Assembly: GCA_027886175.1 (NCBI GenBank)
Contig: JAJNNQ010000075.1
Coordinates: forward strand, 7,047,001 to 7,111,000
DNA: 64,000 bases
From: Phylloscopus collybita
Lineage: Eukaryota; Chordata; Aves; Passeriformes; Phylloscopidae
Direction: 5' to 3'
The notes beneath the pieces were generated by a model. It was given only the letters and a program-made list of their open reading frames with translations. It did not search any database and was not told where the DNA came from. Each line of letters opens with the position of its first letter. The first letter of the stretch is position 1. The position numbers were made by a program, and so were the translations under genes. Shown here one piece after another: positions 25,363-37,130 of this stretch.

Positions 25363-26140
25363 TCACAGAACCATAGAAAGGCTGAGGTTGTAGGAAACTT
25401 CAGGAGGTCTTCCAGCACAAACCCCTTGCTCAGGCAAGGCCACCTACAGACAGTTCCTGAGGACCATGTCCAGATGACTCTTGAATATCTTCAGTGAGGA
25501 AAACTGCCCAATCTGCCTGGATAATCTGTGTCAGCATTCAGGCAGCCTTGCAGCAAGGAAGTGTCTCCTGGTGTTCAGAGGGAACCTCCTCTGTTTCCAT
25601 CTTTGCCCATTGCCTCTGGTCCTAGCACTGGGCATCACAGAAAAGAATCTGGTTCTATCTAATTTGCACCCTACCTCCAGATATTTATCTGTATTGATAT
25701 GATCCTTTTGAGCCTTCTCTCCTCTAGGCTGAATAGTCCCAGTTCTCTCAGCCTTTCTGCATATCAAAAATGCTGCATTGCTTTAATCATCTTCATGGCC
25801 CTTTGCTGGACTCTCTCTCTAATATGTCCATGTTTGGCAGCTCAGCTCTGGATACAACATTGCAGATGTGTCTCAGCCAGCAGGGAGTAGAAAAGCAGAG
25901 TCACACCCTTCATCCTGCTGGCACTGCTCCGCCTGATTAAGCCCAGGACACCACTGTTCTCTCTGTTGCAAGCACAAGTTGTTGGCTCATGTTCAACTTG
26001 CTGCCCACCAGGTCCCCCCTGCAGTGCACAGGTGATTTCCATCTGTGGTCTCCATGGTGTTTTCCACCATGCACTGGTGCATGAGGTTGTTCCTTCCCAG
26101 GTACAGGAATCTTTCCTTCCTTTTGTAGAACAACTGATCC
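25363..26140 (-). mobile_element. CR1 LINE, old 3' fragment (about 780 bp)
   Basis: Read on the minus strand this is the end of CR1 ORF2 plus the 3' UTR. The left edge (TCACAGAACCATAGAAAGGC) is the degenerate CR1 tail. Recognisable blocks include the equivalents of GGGCACCACTGAAAAGAGTCTGG, the TCTCTCAGCCTTTC block (about 25745) and GGCTCATGTTCAACTTG (about 25984). Divergence is high and no long frame survives. Its wording differs from the copies at 9.0 and 58.1 kb, indicating a different, older subfamily. Confidence 0.9.
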
Positions 26141-27399
26141 CGTCTTTTAGGAATAAATCCTTTAAGTGACTTTAAAACAGAGAAGAAACTCAACAAGAGT
26201 CAGAATGAAGTGCTGATGTATGGGAGTAAATGGAGCATCACTAAGGGCATCCCTGTTGGGGAACTGAGAGAGCAAAGAGCACAGAGGAAGAGGGGCTGTG
26301 TCTCTTTCCCTGCTCTGCCTGGGTCCTGCCCAGTGTGCTGTGTTAAGGCTGCAGCCAGATCACACCCTCACAAGAAATGGCATGAGGTTTGCTCCAGGAC
26401 AAAAAACTTGAACATATGAAAGTTGTTGAGCACCCTTCCACTCCTTGCTGGGATTTTCAGGGAGAGAGCTGCCACCAGGCATGCAGCCAGATGGAAAAAT
26501 CCAGAGAGAGCCATGGATACTGTCATGGCTAGTTCTACTTAGGAAAGTCCCCCTTGGAGCTGATTCTGGAGGAGTTGTGACAGTACAACTTCCCTGGCAG
26601 AAAAGGCATTGCTTTTCCAATAAAAAACTGCTTTCACAAGTGGCCATCAGTTTAACATATCACCAAATTTGAAGACATTTTTAATGTGAGACAAATTGAA
26701 ACAACTTTCAACTTTCCAGTACTTACTCATCTTGTGTTGACAGATTAGATGAGTTCATGTCATATTTTATTGTGCTGTGTATGTGTTAGAGCAATATTGC
26801 AGTAATCTGGGCTACCAACCCTTTGCTTTATCTTGTTTAATGTCCTACATCTTTGGGACTAGAACTGTCATTTTAGCCCAGTCAGAACATTTCCCATTAG
26901 TCTCAGTACATCCTCTGGGAATGTCAAATGGAGTCAAGAGAGGGAAAAGAGCACAGACCCAGTTATAAATATAGGACATTCTTTTTTCTTTAACTTCAAA
27001 CTTTCACACAATAAATGATGTCTTCTGAGTCTGGTGTGGTTTATATTGGGCACATATATTGTCAGTAAGAGGAACTTAGGAGTTTTCTGCAGGGAATTCT
27101 TCTGCTTTTATTAAGATTAAAAAGAATTCACTTATAACTATGCTTAATTGCCTGCTGTCTTGACATAACCTTTGAGAAGAGTGAGGGTTCCTCTTGCTTT
27201 CCAATAGCAGGGCATCCCCAGAGACCTTACTTCCAAGTTTTCCTTCATCTGCAGAGGTGCATTGAAAATTGAGGATAAGAGCTCTCAGTGTCAAGCTATG
27301 CTATAAAGAAGTAGAAAGCTGAAGACTAATGAGGCTTGGGGAGAACACCCTGTGCCTTGGTCCATAGATCTGAAGGGCTAAAAAGATCTAAATTTCTTC
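26141..27399. other. Unique DNA between two CR1 copies
   Basis: No gene or repeat family was recognised. Short overlapping frames on both strands (26.2-26.7 kb) lack any domain. Confidence 0.5.
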
Positions 27400-28628
27400 A
27401 CTAAGGGAGAAAATTATGCCTGACCACTCTAGTGACATTATATGATTCAGTGACTGCAGCAGGTGATAGGGGAAGACTGATTGATGCCATCTGCCTAGAG
27501 TTCTGTAAGGCCTTTGACACAGCATGACATGATTATCTCCAAATGGAGAGACATGGGCTTGAGGTGGGTAAGGAATTGTCTGGATGGAGGCAGCCAGAGA
27601 GTTGTGGTCAGTGGCTTCTAGTCCAGGTAGAGTCTGGTGATGAGTGGTGTCCCTCAGGCTGTATCTTGGGACTCTTCTATACCTTCCATCAGTGACATGG
27701 AAAGGGAAATGGAGTGTACCTTCAGCAAATCTGCAGGTGACACCAAGATGAGCAAGGCAGTTGACACAATAGAAGGATGAGATGCCATCCAGAGACACCT
27801 GGACAAACGTGAGATGTGGGGCCATGAGAACCTCATGGAGTTCAACCAGTCCAAGTGCAAAGTGCTGCAACTTTCCTGGGGCAATCCCAGACACAAGTAC
27901 ATCCTGGGAGGAGAACTCATTGAGAGAGTCCTACAGAGAGATTTTGGGGTTCCTTTTGGATGAAAAGCTGGACCTGACTTGGCAATGTGTGCTGGCAGTC
28001 CAGAAAGCCAACCTCATCTTGGGCTGCATCCAGAGCAGCATGGGCAGCAGGCAAGGGGAGGGGATTCTGCCCCTCTACTCTGCTCTCGTGAGACCTCCCT
28101 CTGGACCTGCTCTGGTGTCCTCAGCACAAGACACAGACCTGGCAGAGCAGGCCCAGAGGAGGGCTGCAGCGCCTCTCCTGTGAAGACAGGCTGAGAGAGC
28201 TGGGGTTATTCAGCCTGGAGAAGGATCAAGGGAGACCTTTTGGTGGCTTTCCAGTACTTAAAGAAAAGGCATTTTAGGAATATATATATATATTTTTAGC
28301 ATTCCTAAAATATATTCAAAAATATTTTAAGAATATTAAAAAAGATGGAGAGAATCGCTTTACATGGGCAGATAGAGACATGACAAGGGGAAACAGTTTT
28401 AAACTTAAAAAGGGGAGATTTTGATTAGATGTTAGGAAAAAAATTGTTTACAGTGAGGCTGATGAGACACCGGATCAGGTTGCCCAGAGAAGTGGGCATC
28501 CCTGGAAGTGTTTAAGACCAGGATGGGGCTCTGAACAACCTGGTGTAGTGGACTGTGTCCTTGCCTTTGGCAAAGAGGCTGGAAGGAGCTGATCTTTAAG
28601 TTTCCTTCCAACCCAAACCATTCTGGTT
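27400..28628 (+). pseudogene. CR1 LINE with decayed reverse-transcriptase ORF
   Basis: This is the 3' part of a CR1 element in sense orientation. It covers the reverse-transcriptase palm and thumb of ORF2, the 3' UTR, and an end at TTCCAACCCAAACCATTCTG. The CKAFDT block is intact at about 27508-27525. The conserved GVPQG box is changed (about 27646-27672), and the catalytic FADD box reads SAGD at 27730-27741, losing one metal-binding aspartate. An in-frame stop follows at 27778. A later frame still shows [11 protein letters not shown] and LPLYSALVRP. It is 5'-truncated and interrupted by an AT-rich insertion near 28.3 kb. It is dead as a coding unit. Confidence 0.93.
28271..28345. repeat. AT-rich hairpin insertion inside CR1
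   Basis: Where CR1 consensus should run from the CCAGTACTTAAAG block straight to the AAGATGGAGAGA block, about 65 extra AT-rich bases occur. They begin with an 11-bp inverted repeat (ATTTTAGGAAT at 28271-28281, ATTCCTAAAAT at 28301-28311) around a (TA)n loop. A second, imperfect AATATTTT/AATATT stretch follows. Confidence 0.75.
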
Positions 28629-29853
28629 GTAGCTGAGTAGGCAGGTGAGGCTCACCTGGAGAGGCAGTGGGCCAAGGGATGCCTGAGAGACAAAAGGAGT
28701 TGGAATTTTGTCAGTTTTCCTCCAATCTAGTAACTGCATTGCCTTGGTGTCTTTCTGTCAATGTTGTGCCACTTGGTCTCCTGCAGAGACTTCTCCCCAA
28801 AGCTCTCTGCCTGTGCATGCCCTTCATTTAAGGCCACACTGTGAAAATATCAATTTTCCAGGACACCTGCTGCTCAGGAAAGCACTTTGCCATGCCCAGA
28901 CCTTCTTCTGCAGCATGCCCCTTTCAGGTGAGTGTTTTCATGGAGAGCCAGGCAAGCTAAAACTCCCTTCAAAAGTCTCCTTTTCCTCCTGATGATCCAG
29001 GTGTAGAAGGAAGTAGGTTGGTCCCACCCACATCTCACAGGAAAAGAGAGAACAGGCTAAAAAATCTGAAGCTATAGATCAGACAAGGAGAACTGCAGTA
29101 GTTAACTGGATACCTCTGATGGCAGATTAAGTGACCCAGAGAGACAAATCTCCAGAGGCAATTGAAGTGTCTGCTGTCACAAGTGAAACATCTAAGTCTT
29201 AAGATGTCTCTTGCTTCAAATTTGGATCTCTGGTTCCTGCCAGAGAAGTTGCAGCAGCAGGCAGTGATCTGCACCAGGGGAGGCTGGGAACAGTGAACAA
29301 GGAAGGAAGCAGTGAAGGAGACTGTGCAGAAGACAAAGTTGATAAAGAGACATGGAAGATCAAAGTGGGAGGACAGAGGGAAGAGGACAGCAAACCAGGC
29401 AGGGCAAGAGACAAAAGGGCAGATTGGGAGAAAATGGGAGGAGACTGAAAGAACTGAAAGAAGATAGAAACTGAGGCAAGAGAGAGGGGTAGGGAAATAA
29501 ATTGGAAAAAGAGCATGAAAAAATGCTGCCTGAAAAAGGAGATGGAGAAAGGAGCAGAACACAGTGAACCAGAGAAGAAAACAAGCAATACTTTCAGAAT
29601 AGCAAATGTTTCCATAGAAGTAAGATGTAATTGGAGAGGGGTATGGACCCTTACTTGTCCCCAAATTGAAGTAATATAAAGATATGCCCTCCTCAGCAAC
29701 AGTCCATCAGCAACAAATACATATTGCAAACCAAATCATCATGAATGCTTCTCTTGTGCTGTAGGAGAGGACTGCCTCTTCTGGGAACAAAACAGTCAAA
29801 GCTTTCTCTTTGAGACTTGAGAACACGTTTCAGCCTCATATTTCCAAGGATCT
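28629..29853. other. Unique DNA with a purine-biased segment
   Basis: 29340-29560 is strongly purine-rich on the plus strand, which opens 209- and 176-codon frames on the minus strand (29035-29729). Those peptides are F/L/S/P/C-rich with no recognisable domain and overlap in two frames, so I read them as compositional. The bias leads toward the GGAA array at 29.85 kb. Confidence 0.55.
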
Positions 29854-30007
29854 GGGAGGGAGGGAGGGAGGGAGGGAGGGAGGGAAGGAAGGAAGGAAGG
29901 AAGGAAGGAAGGAAGGAAGGAAGGAAGGAAGGAAGGAAGGAAGGAAGGAAGGAAGGAAGGAAGGAAGGAAGGAAGGAAGGAAGGAAGGAAGGAAGGAAGG
30001 AAGGAAA
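29854..30007 (+). repeat. (GGGA)n/(GGAA)n homopurine microsatellite
   Basis: About seven GGGA units switch to about 31 GGAA units, 154 bases of pure purine. Such mirror-symmetric purine arrays can adopt triplex structures and are usually length-polymorphic. GGAA arrays also present many ETS core sites. Confidence 0.98.
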
Positions 30008-32494
30008 TTAAAGCCCCCTCTGCCCTCAGCAGGAACTAACAGACAGTTTTTCCTCTAGGGGCTTTGTTTCCTTCTAGCTCTTACACCCAGCTGGCGTCAT
30101 AGTGGCAGCAGGATGAATACAGTTGATTGAACCCATTGATATTCTGTGTCAGAGATGATTTCAGGTCTTGCAATCATTTTACTCAGCACAGTTAGGAGGT
30201 GAATTATTCCAAGGTGGGATTCCTTGAGTTTTAGTAAGAACCTCTCTTCCCTATGACATGGTATATCTCTTCTTTCTTCTTGTGAGCAAACCTTTGCCAT
30301 CTTCTTACCCCTCCCCTTTCTCTGTAGTCCTGGTCAGGAAGTTGAAGTAAAAACCTTTCCCTCTGTCTCTGGTTGCATTTCTCCAATCCTTCCATGCTCT
30401 GGTCAAAAGACACAGCATCCCAAAGCTTGTTTCTCTCTGTCTAACAAATCTCACACATCAGTGAAGTGTGCCAGCCTCCCACCTCCATTTCTTCTTGACT
30501 TTTTGCCTTTTTGCTCCTCTTCCCTTTGAACTTTGCTGCCAAGTACAGGAACCAAGTCATGACTGGTACCAACAGCTTGGGGCCCAAAGCTTGCCAGACC
30601 TCTCTGTCTTCTTCCCTGTGGTGCTCTGTGGCTTGAGGCAGAGCACATCACTGCAGCAGAAGTCAGGAAACATCCTCCACTGTTAATTATCTGGTTAGTA
30701 CTACACAGTACCAAGAAGTAGAGCAGTGATGGCTACTCACTTCTTAGTTCAGAGTCTCCCATACCAATTCTTTTTCAGGCAATCTAATTACATGGTGTTT
30801 TCAATTTTCTGAGTTCATTCCCTTCACCCCAAGACTGCAGTAGCAGCCTGAGACACACATGAGCTAAGCACCATGTAATTTCCCAGTAGAAGTAATTCCT
30901 CAGCTCTATTATTCTTTTTCATACTGCATCATTGTAGTCCAGAAATCCATCTTGCTGACTGTCTCTCCACAGATATCACCCAACAGAGTAGATCTTACAG
31001 AAAAAATGTCAGTCTGTCATTTCAGTAGCTGAGGAATCAATTTGAATTTGGATGGCAGCTTCAAGTAGCAAAGAGCACTGCTCAAAACTCCACCTGCAAA
31101 CAAGGCTGAGCTGGAGCATGCCCTACGAGTTGTATGGTTTATCTCAGGCTTGTACAGCAAATGTAGGATGCATAAACATACTGCAGAGCAGTAAAGCCTT
31201 TAGTCCCAAATGCTACTGTCAAGAAAGATGGCAACATAGCAAGGCTGCAAAGAAGGAGGTAATTTCAGGATTAAGATGGGACTACAATGAGCTACTGCTT
31301 TCTTTCTTACTCCCCCAGGTCAGTTAAAACCACCAAGCAGAAATACCTACCTGCACAAACACCCTGGCCATTAGGTGTAGCTTTTCAACCCGTCTCTCTT
31401 GTTTTCTGAATTTGGTTGCAGACACTGACAATTTCTCAGCCATGTTTTCCCTCACCATCTGTGTAATTATTCAGGCTACTAGGTGCCTGTGGTATAGATA
31501 TACCTAGTCTTGTAATTGTTATAATAATTAAACATATTCTCTTCACTATTCCTATTTTTTTTTCTGCAAAGGGATTGACATACAGAACTTTTTGAAATTT
31601 AAATTTACCATTAGTTTAGATTCTGGTGCTGTAAGATGAAGTCTTATATACATACACAGCTATGAGGAGCGTTTACTCATGGAGAGGAATTCACATGCAT
31701 CCTGGAACATGCAACAACAGCAGAAATTACATCAAATACATCTCAAAATAGGTCATTCAGGAAGTGGCCATCATTTTGTTTTAAACAATCAATCAGACAA
31801 ACAGCCCTGCCCTACCAAGGCAAGTCAACAGCAGCCACACCAAAAATCAAAATACAACTAAAAAAAACCCTAAATGACTAAACAGAATTACTCGTCTTGC
31901 TGGCAGTTCAGAGTAGCTGGGTGGCAGTAACCAGTGCATCCAGCTTGCTGCAGCCTACAAGACTAGACTCATTTTATAGGTGAGGACACTGAAGAATACA
32001 TCAGATTTATAGTGCTTTGAAAGCACACACATGAGACTTTTCATTGCCCAGGCCCCAAAGGAGATATAATTGGTTTCAGAATTTATGTGCAATAAATCCT
32101 TCTGCTTGGTTACTTGTTAATAAGTGCTGTTGATAATACTTTGCAGTGCCTTAAGTGTCTCCTCTGTGTGTTATGGCAATGGAAGTTCAAGTATTGTGTG
32201 TTGGACAGTGGGGGCATCAGTAACCCTGCAAACTTAGGTGTGAAAAGGGTAATACCTCATGCTGGTCAGGGGAGGTCAGGGAAAAGGTCATGCATCTCTG
32301 CACCTTGCTGCTGTGCCATGGTGGTCTGTACAAATGGTGAGGCAAAGGAGAAGGTGTCTCCTATTTTGGGAGGGCACATGAGTAGGCAGTGTCAGAAACA
32401 TCCAGCTGTAGGAGGAATGGCTTGTTTTTCTACTAGTTTTTGCTAGTATTTCTACTGACTAGCAAAGTGGATCTGTAAAGCAATCCCATTTTTG
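30008..32494. other. Unique intergenic DNA
   Basis: No gene or repeat family was recognised. An AT-rich patch lies at 31490-31620. Small frames (up to 91 codons) have no resemblance to known proteins. Confidence 0.5.
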
Positions 32495-32509
32495 CACCCC
32501 TATATCTGT

Positions 32510-32600
32510 TCCACCATTCGGTCTCCATGAACTTCTCCAAGTAAGTCCATCTCAGGAGCAACAGCTCTCCATGAACTCTTGTGAGTCCATTCCACAGGCA
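32510..32600 (-). mobile_element. Possible diverged ERV LTR fragment
   Basis: Two imperfect copies of a TCCATGAACT-containing phrase (32522-32531 and 32567-32576) resemble the short internal repeats of certain large avian ERVL LTRs, which carry serial CCACGAACTTCTCC-type phrases. Divergence is high and no ends or target duplication are visible, so this is tentative. Confidence 0.3.
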
Positions 32601-33505
32601 ACAGTGGATACCTTAAGGGTCTTAACACCTTGGTTACACCTTGGTAACACCTCCCAGACACTGTTAGTGTGTCCAAGCAGACCTGTCCTCTCCCAAAGAC
32701 ACTCTGAACCCCAGGAGAACAAACAGTGATGTTCATATGTCACTGGCCCCCCCCCAAAGGTGGAGTGGAGAGCACCCCACATTCTCTGGCTGCTCTCTCT
32801 GTAAGAGTTAGACAGAGCCACTATCAGAACAAAACCATAGCAATCACAGGTAATTTCCAGGTGAAGAATGCTATGGCTTATCATCATCATTACTTCCGCA
32901 GGGAACCCCCTTGGGGATCAGACGTGAGCAGAACACAATTAGATGACAAGGAAATCCTTTACCCAAATAAGAGTTTTTAGGGTTGGTTTAAAAAAAAATG
33001 CAATGGTTAAGGTTGCATTCAAGAATGTTTGCCTGAAAGCTGATTCCACAGAGGATTTGATTATTGTCTGTTACCAAATCACTTCTTATTTGTAACCTTT
33101 TATGCCTGGAGCATGCACTTGCCAAATTTAGACTAGAAGATCACTTATATTTTATAAGAAGATATGACAGGGCAGGCAAAAATTGGATTTCTATGGTAAG
33201 CTACAGGATTAAAACACTGGAAAATAAATGGATGGTATAACCCTACCACTGCACATCTATCACTGACACTCAGTCTAGGAAAAAGATCATACTGCCTTGA
33301 CATTGTTCCCTGCAGCCTCTTTCTCTGAAAAACCCCATGTGCAACAGGAACCATACTCACTGATAAACAGCAAGAATTTGACTTTTCAGGATCTAATTTA
33401 TGGCTGCCAGTGGTGCTCTTTCACTAGTGAATTTTTTGTTTAACTTATGTTGGAAAGGGGGAAAAATCACCAAAAGCCACAGCTTTCTGTTCCCTCTGTG
33501 AAAGA
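32601..33505. other. Unique intergenic DNA
   Basis: Contains a short direct repeat (TTGGTTACACC/TTGGTAACACC near 32631-32652) and a C run at about 32746. No gene was recognised. Confidence 0.5.
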
Positions 33506-33635
33506 GGGAAGGGAAGGGAAGGGAAGGGAAGGGAAGGGAAGGGAAGGGAAGGGAAGGGAAGGGAAGGGAAGGGAAGGGAAGGGAAGGGAAGGGAAGGGAA
33601 GGGAAGGGAAGGGAAGGGAAGGGAAGGGAAGGGAA
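33506..33635 (+). repeat. (GGGAA)26 pentanucleotide array
   Basis: 130 bases consist of 26 uninterrupted perfect GGGAA units. Because the unit is five bases, all three frames on each strand stay open (EGKGR-type on plus, PSLPF-type on minus), which explains the ORF-like readings across it. The perfection implies a young, probably polymorphic array. Confidence 0.99.
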
Positions 33636-35237
33636 TCAGCAGAAATTTCATCTTTGCAGAAGGTATATTACGGAAATAGTCTCTCCAGATAAGACCTATG
33701 AGACCTTATTGGGTTATTATGAAGGACATGCCCTCTCTCACTCCCCAACTGTGTTGGGTCCCTTAGTCTCCTTTGCTGTCCATTCATTTTTCAAAGTGAC
33801 ATAATGGCAGCAGTCACAGACTCTCCTCCAGTATCAAACACTACTTTTCCTTTGGTCCTAGAGACATGTATTTTGAATTTGCTTCCCATGTATAACTGAA
33901 ATGACTGAAATGTCATCTGTCACTTCAGTATGAATTGGGCTGGAAAGACAACTTTCAATCACACCAGTGCCAATGAAAAGGGAAGGAGGAAATGCACAAG
34001 ACTCCCATTACAAGACTCTGATACCATTTCTTGTAGTGCAGCTTTGTAATGCATTTGGAGGTGAGCTGGATATGAGACAGAAAGATCCTCACAGGTTCTC
34101 TCTTCAGCCCAGAGAGGAGATGGTCTCAGAGACCTGTTTCTGAGCTGGTAACAAGAGAGCCTTGTTGTCATCAGTGAACATCAGCAATGGCAAAGGCTCA
34201 CAAGGGCCTCAGCCAGATCCGGTGATCTGTTTCAGTGGTTGTTCAGCTGTATCAGCTGACTTCTTCAGCTTCTTCAAACAAACCTAAGCCACCTCCAATA
34301 CTTGGTTGAAAGAGGGCACAGGAAGAAGATAAAATGAATCTTGCTGAAGTAAAGAAGTAGAATGTTAAGAAAACAAACCCTGAAGGTTTAATCAAACAAA
34401 AAGGAGAGAGGTTTTCCCTGGACAGTTGTCAGATCCTGATCCTCTTTCATATCTACAGCAGCAAAGGAATTGCCAGGTGCTCTGACCTGTGCCCTGAACC
34501 ACATCAGTGGGCATTGCTCGCAGTGTGTGCCTCCAGCACCTGGACCAAGCAGATCTGCAGGAAGGTGAAGCTTAATCCTCTGTCTAATGAGCTGAAAGAG
34601 CAGAGTGCTCCATTTCCTTCAGCCATAATCCAATTTCCACATATGGAATAATCCACTTCACCTTCATTTAACTTTATCCATTAAGGGTGAAAGAGTGAAG
34701 CAGATTATCACTTTACTGAATGAAGCAACCTATTGCTCCCTAAAAAAAAACCCCTTGTCCACATGTGGCTCTAGCTGTTGGCTGCTAACAGAGAAAGACT
34801 TTTTGTCACTGTTCCTGTCCTTTAATGCATGCCTGTATTCCTGCTCCACTGTGATGTCACTGTCACTATTTCCCAGACTCCCTTTTAATTTTATTGTCAG
34901 GAAAGAAACATGATCACAACCCCCTAAAGTAGATTCTGGCTCCTCACTCAGCAGAGCTCAGTTTTGCTCAAGACACCTGGCAGAACTTTGTTTACATACT
35001 GGCTAAGAAGCTCAGAAACCCCCCGGATGTCTGAGGTTAAAGATGGAGTGAGTCAGTGCTCACAACTAACAACATTATTTTATCCACCTGCTGTTCCCAA
35101 GGTGCAGACAATGAGGAGACCAGATTGCTGTGTGTCCTAGAGTTTATCTACTGCTGTTGTATAGAATGTGCACTGCGCATCAGAGATTACTAAGAATAAA
35201 ACAGAGGCACTCCTACCCTCCCTTTGCAGAGCAGGAT

Positions 35238-35256
35238 ATGTCACTAGGGGGTGGGG
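35238..35256 (+). promoter_or_regulatory. CTCF-like motif
   Basis: The core TCACTAGGGGGTGG agrees with the CTCF consensus around the invariant AGGGGG, with substitutions at the flanking C (T) and the usual GCGC (GTGG). A weaker variant; binding is not shown. Confidence 0.3.
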
Positions 35257-37110
35257 AGAGATCCAGGATCTTCCTCTTCACAGAGTGACAATGATTTGTA
35301 ACTTCAAAGAACTGTCTCCAAGAGGCTTTGCTACAATTGCTACATCAATTAAGAAAAGAGGCTGCACCACAATTTTCTTCTTGGGAAAAAACATGGACAC
35401 AGTTGTGGGGTGTGCTTTAAGGTGTCCAGGGAGAACTACATCTAGGCTAGTTCAGGCATTGTTTCTAGTTATCTGGATGTGTACCACGGTTTTAAAATCC
35501 ATGCAATAATTTTCCTTTGTGTATAACACGATTGCAAGAAACAGGTCACTGAATTTCGATTAAAAGAGAGCATAAAACATATTAAACTTGGTTTGGGGAG
35601 CTTTGGCATGAAATTCTGTCACACAGTTGTTCAGATTCTTGCACCAAGTCGCAGCTGTTGATCAAAAATTCACTGTGTTATTTTAAAACAGGTAATCTCT
35701 GTCCTTTGAAGAAAGGGAATTACTCATAAACTTGGTCTGGGCTCTGTTGCTACCTCGTATGATTTTTTTTTAATATTGAAATGACCCATAAGTTCTAGAC
35801 AGGATGGTTGGAGATTGAATCATGAACAGATATACAGAGATATGAGCTGCACATATGTTCACATACTGGTACTTTTCTTCCATAATGCTCATTACTTCAG
35901 TATCAAAGCATGCATTTGCTTAGCAGCAATTCAAAGACCTGGAAGATCTTTGAAGGAAGCAGGAAAGAGGAGATTTAAGCAACTCTATTGCTGGAGGACA
36001 TGGAGGGAGTTGGTAACAGTCACCTACACTTCTCATAGGAAGGAGCATGAGGAGCATCATCTTAATAATGAATCTACTATAGTTTGCATTTTATATTAGT
36101 AAAATTACACTGCAGTTGGAGTACCTTAACCCTGTCCTGATCCAGTGTTGGTATATAGGAGCAGGGTTGCACACCAACTTAAATAACAAGTGAGAAACTT
36201 CCTCCTGACTCCATGTGCCTTTTCCTTTTCACACAGGAACCTGGCCCACACCAAGTCAGCTGGTCCCAAAGCAGCACTGGAGGAAACCCTGGCAAGAGTT
36301 GCGAGCAGAAGATTAGATTTAATTGAGAGACATTTTGATTTGTAAAGATCACACAGATGGAGAAGCCTGATTTAAAGGAAAGCAAAAGGTCATGCACTAC
36401 TTAGGCAGGAGTGGAATTTGTCCATCCTGCTAATTCTAAAAATAAACTTTTAAGAATGTAATAAAATTGGACTTAGGACTAGAGGCATTTTGCATGTTTT
36501 GAAACGCTTATGTATGAGCTGCGTGGTACACATGTGCCTAATGAAGGGAACAGGGAATTTGCATAGTGATTAAAAATATGGGCATGAACACTGTAAGTCT
36601 GCAAGATGGAGACCACATTGCTGTCCAAGTTCACTTGTGACCTAAAATAATGATTTCACTGTCCCTGATTTGAGACCTCTCAGCACCAGCTCAGCAACAA
36701 CATCTGTATCCTTTGAGCAGTGGGTGCATATGAACCAGTCACTGAGATGGGGAAGGGTTATAGGACCTCATCCATTGACTTCAGAGGGCTTAGGAAAAAC
36801 CATCTTCAGCTTGTGTATGAATTTTTTCATTCCTAATTAAATTAGGAAAGACTTGGGATAATGGAAAAACTTAGTCTTCCACTCCCAAAGGATGATCTAC
36901 GACCCCACATGTACATCAGTTTCAGTTATTGTTACCAGGAAAGGCAAGCCCTTCTGAAAAACTGGCTCAGGAGTACTGATTTCTCTATAGTGGGTAATGA
37001 CCATGAAAGAACTCAGAGCTTACAAAATTAAAACAGCTCTTTTACTGAGAAAAATATTTACAAAGTTCCTGCAGCTTTTAAGCCCTGCATGCATTGAGCA
37101 GAATGCATTT

Positions 37111-37130
37111 TATCCCTGCATGCAGGGATA
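37111..37130. repeat. Perfect 20-bp palindrome in a GCATGC cluster
   Basis: The arms TATCCCTGCA and TGCAGGGATA meet with no spacer. Just upstream is a second inverted pair (ATGCATT at 37089-37095, AATGCAT at 37102-37108) and a partial copy of the palindrome core (CCCTGCATGCA at 37083). Confidence 0.9.

Noticed and set aside
29035..29729. 209- and 176-codon minus-strand open frames
   Set aside because: They overlap in different frames across a purine-biased segment. The peptides are F/L/S/P/C-rich with no domain, consistent with composition and not selection.
33445..33692. Repetitive EGKGR-type and PSLPF-type proteins
   Set aside because: A five-base repeat keeps all frames open; no coding evidence.
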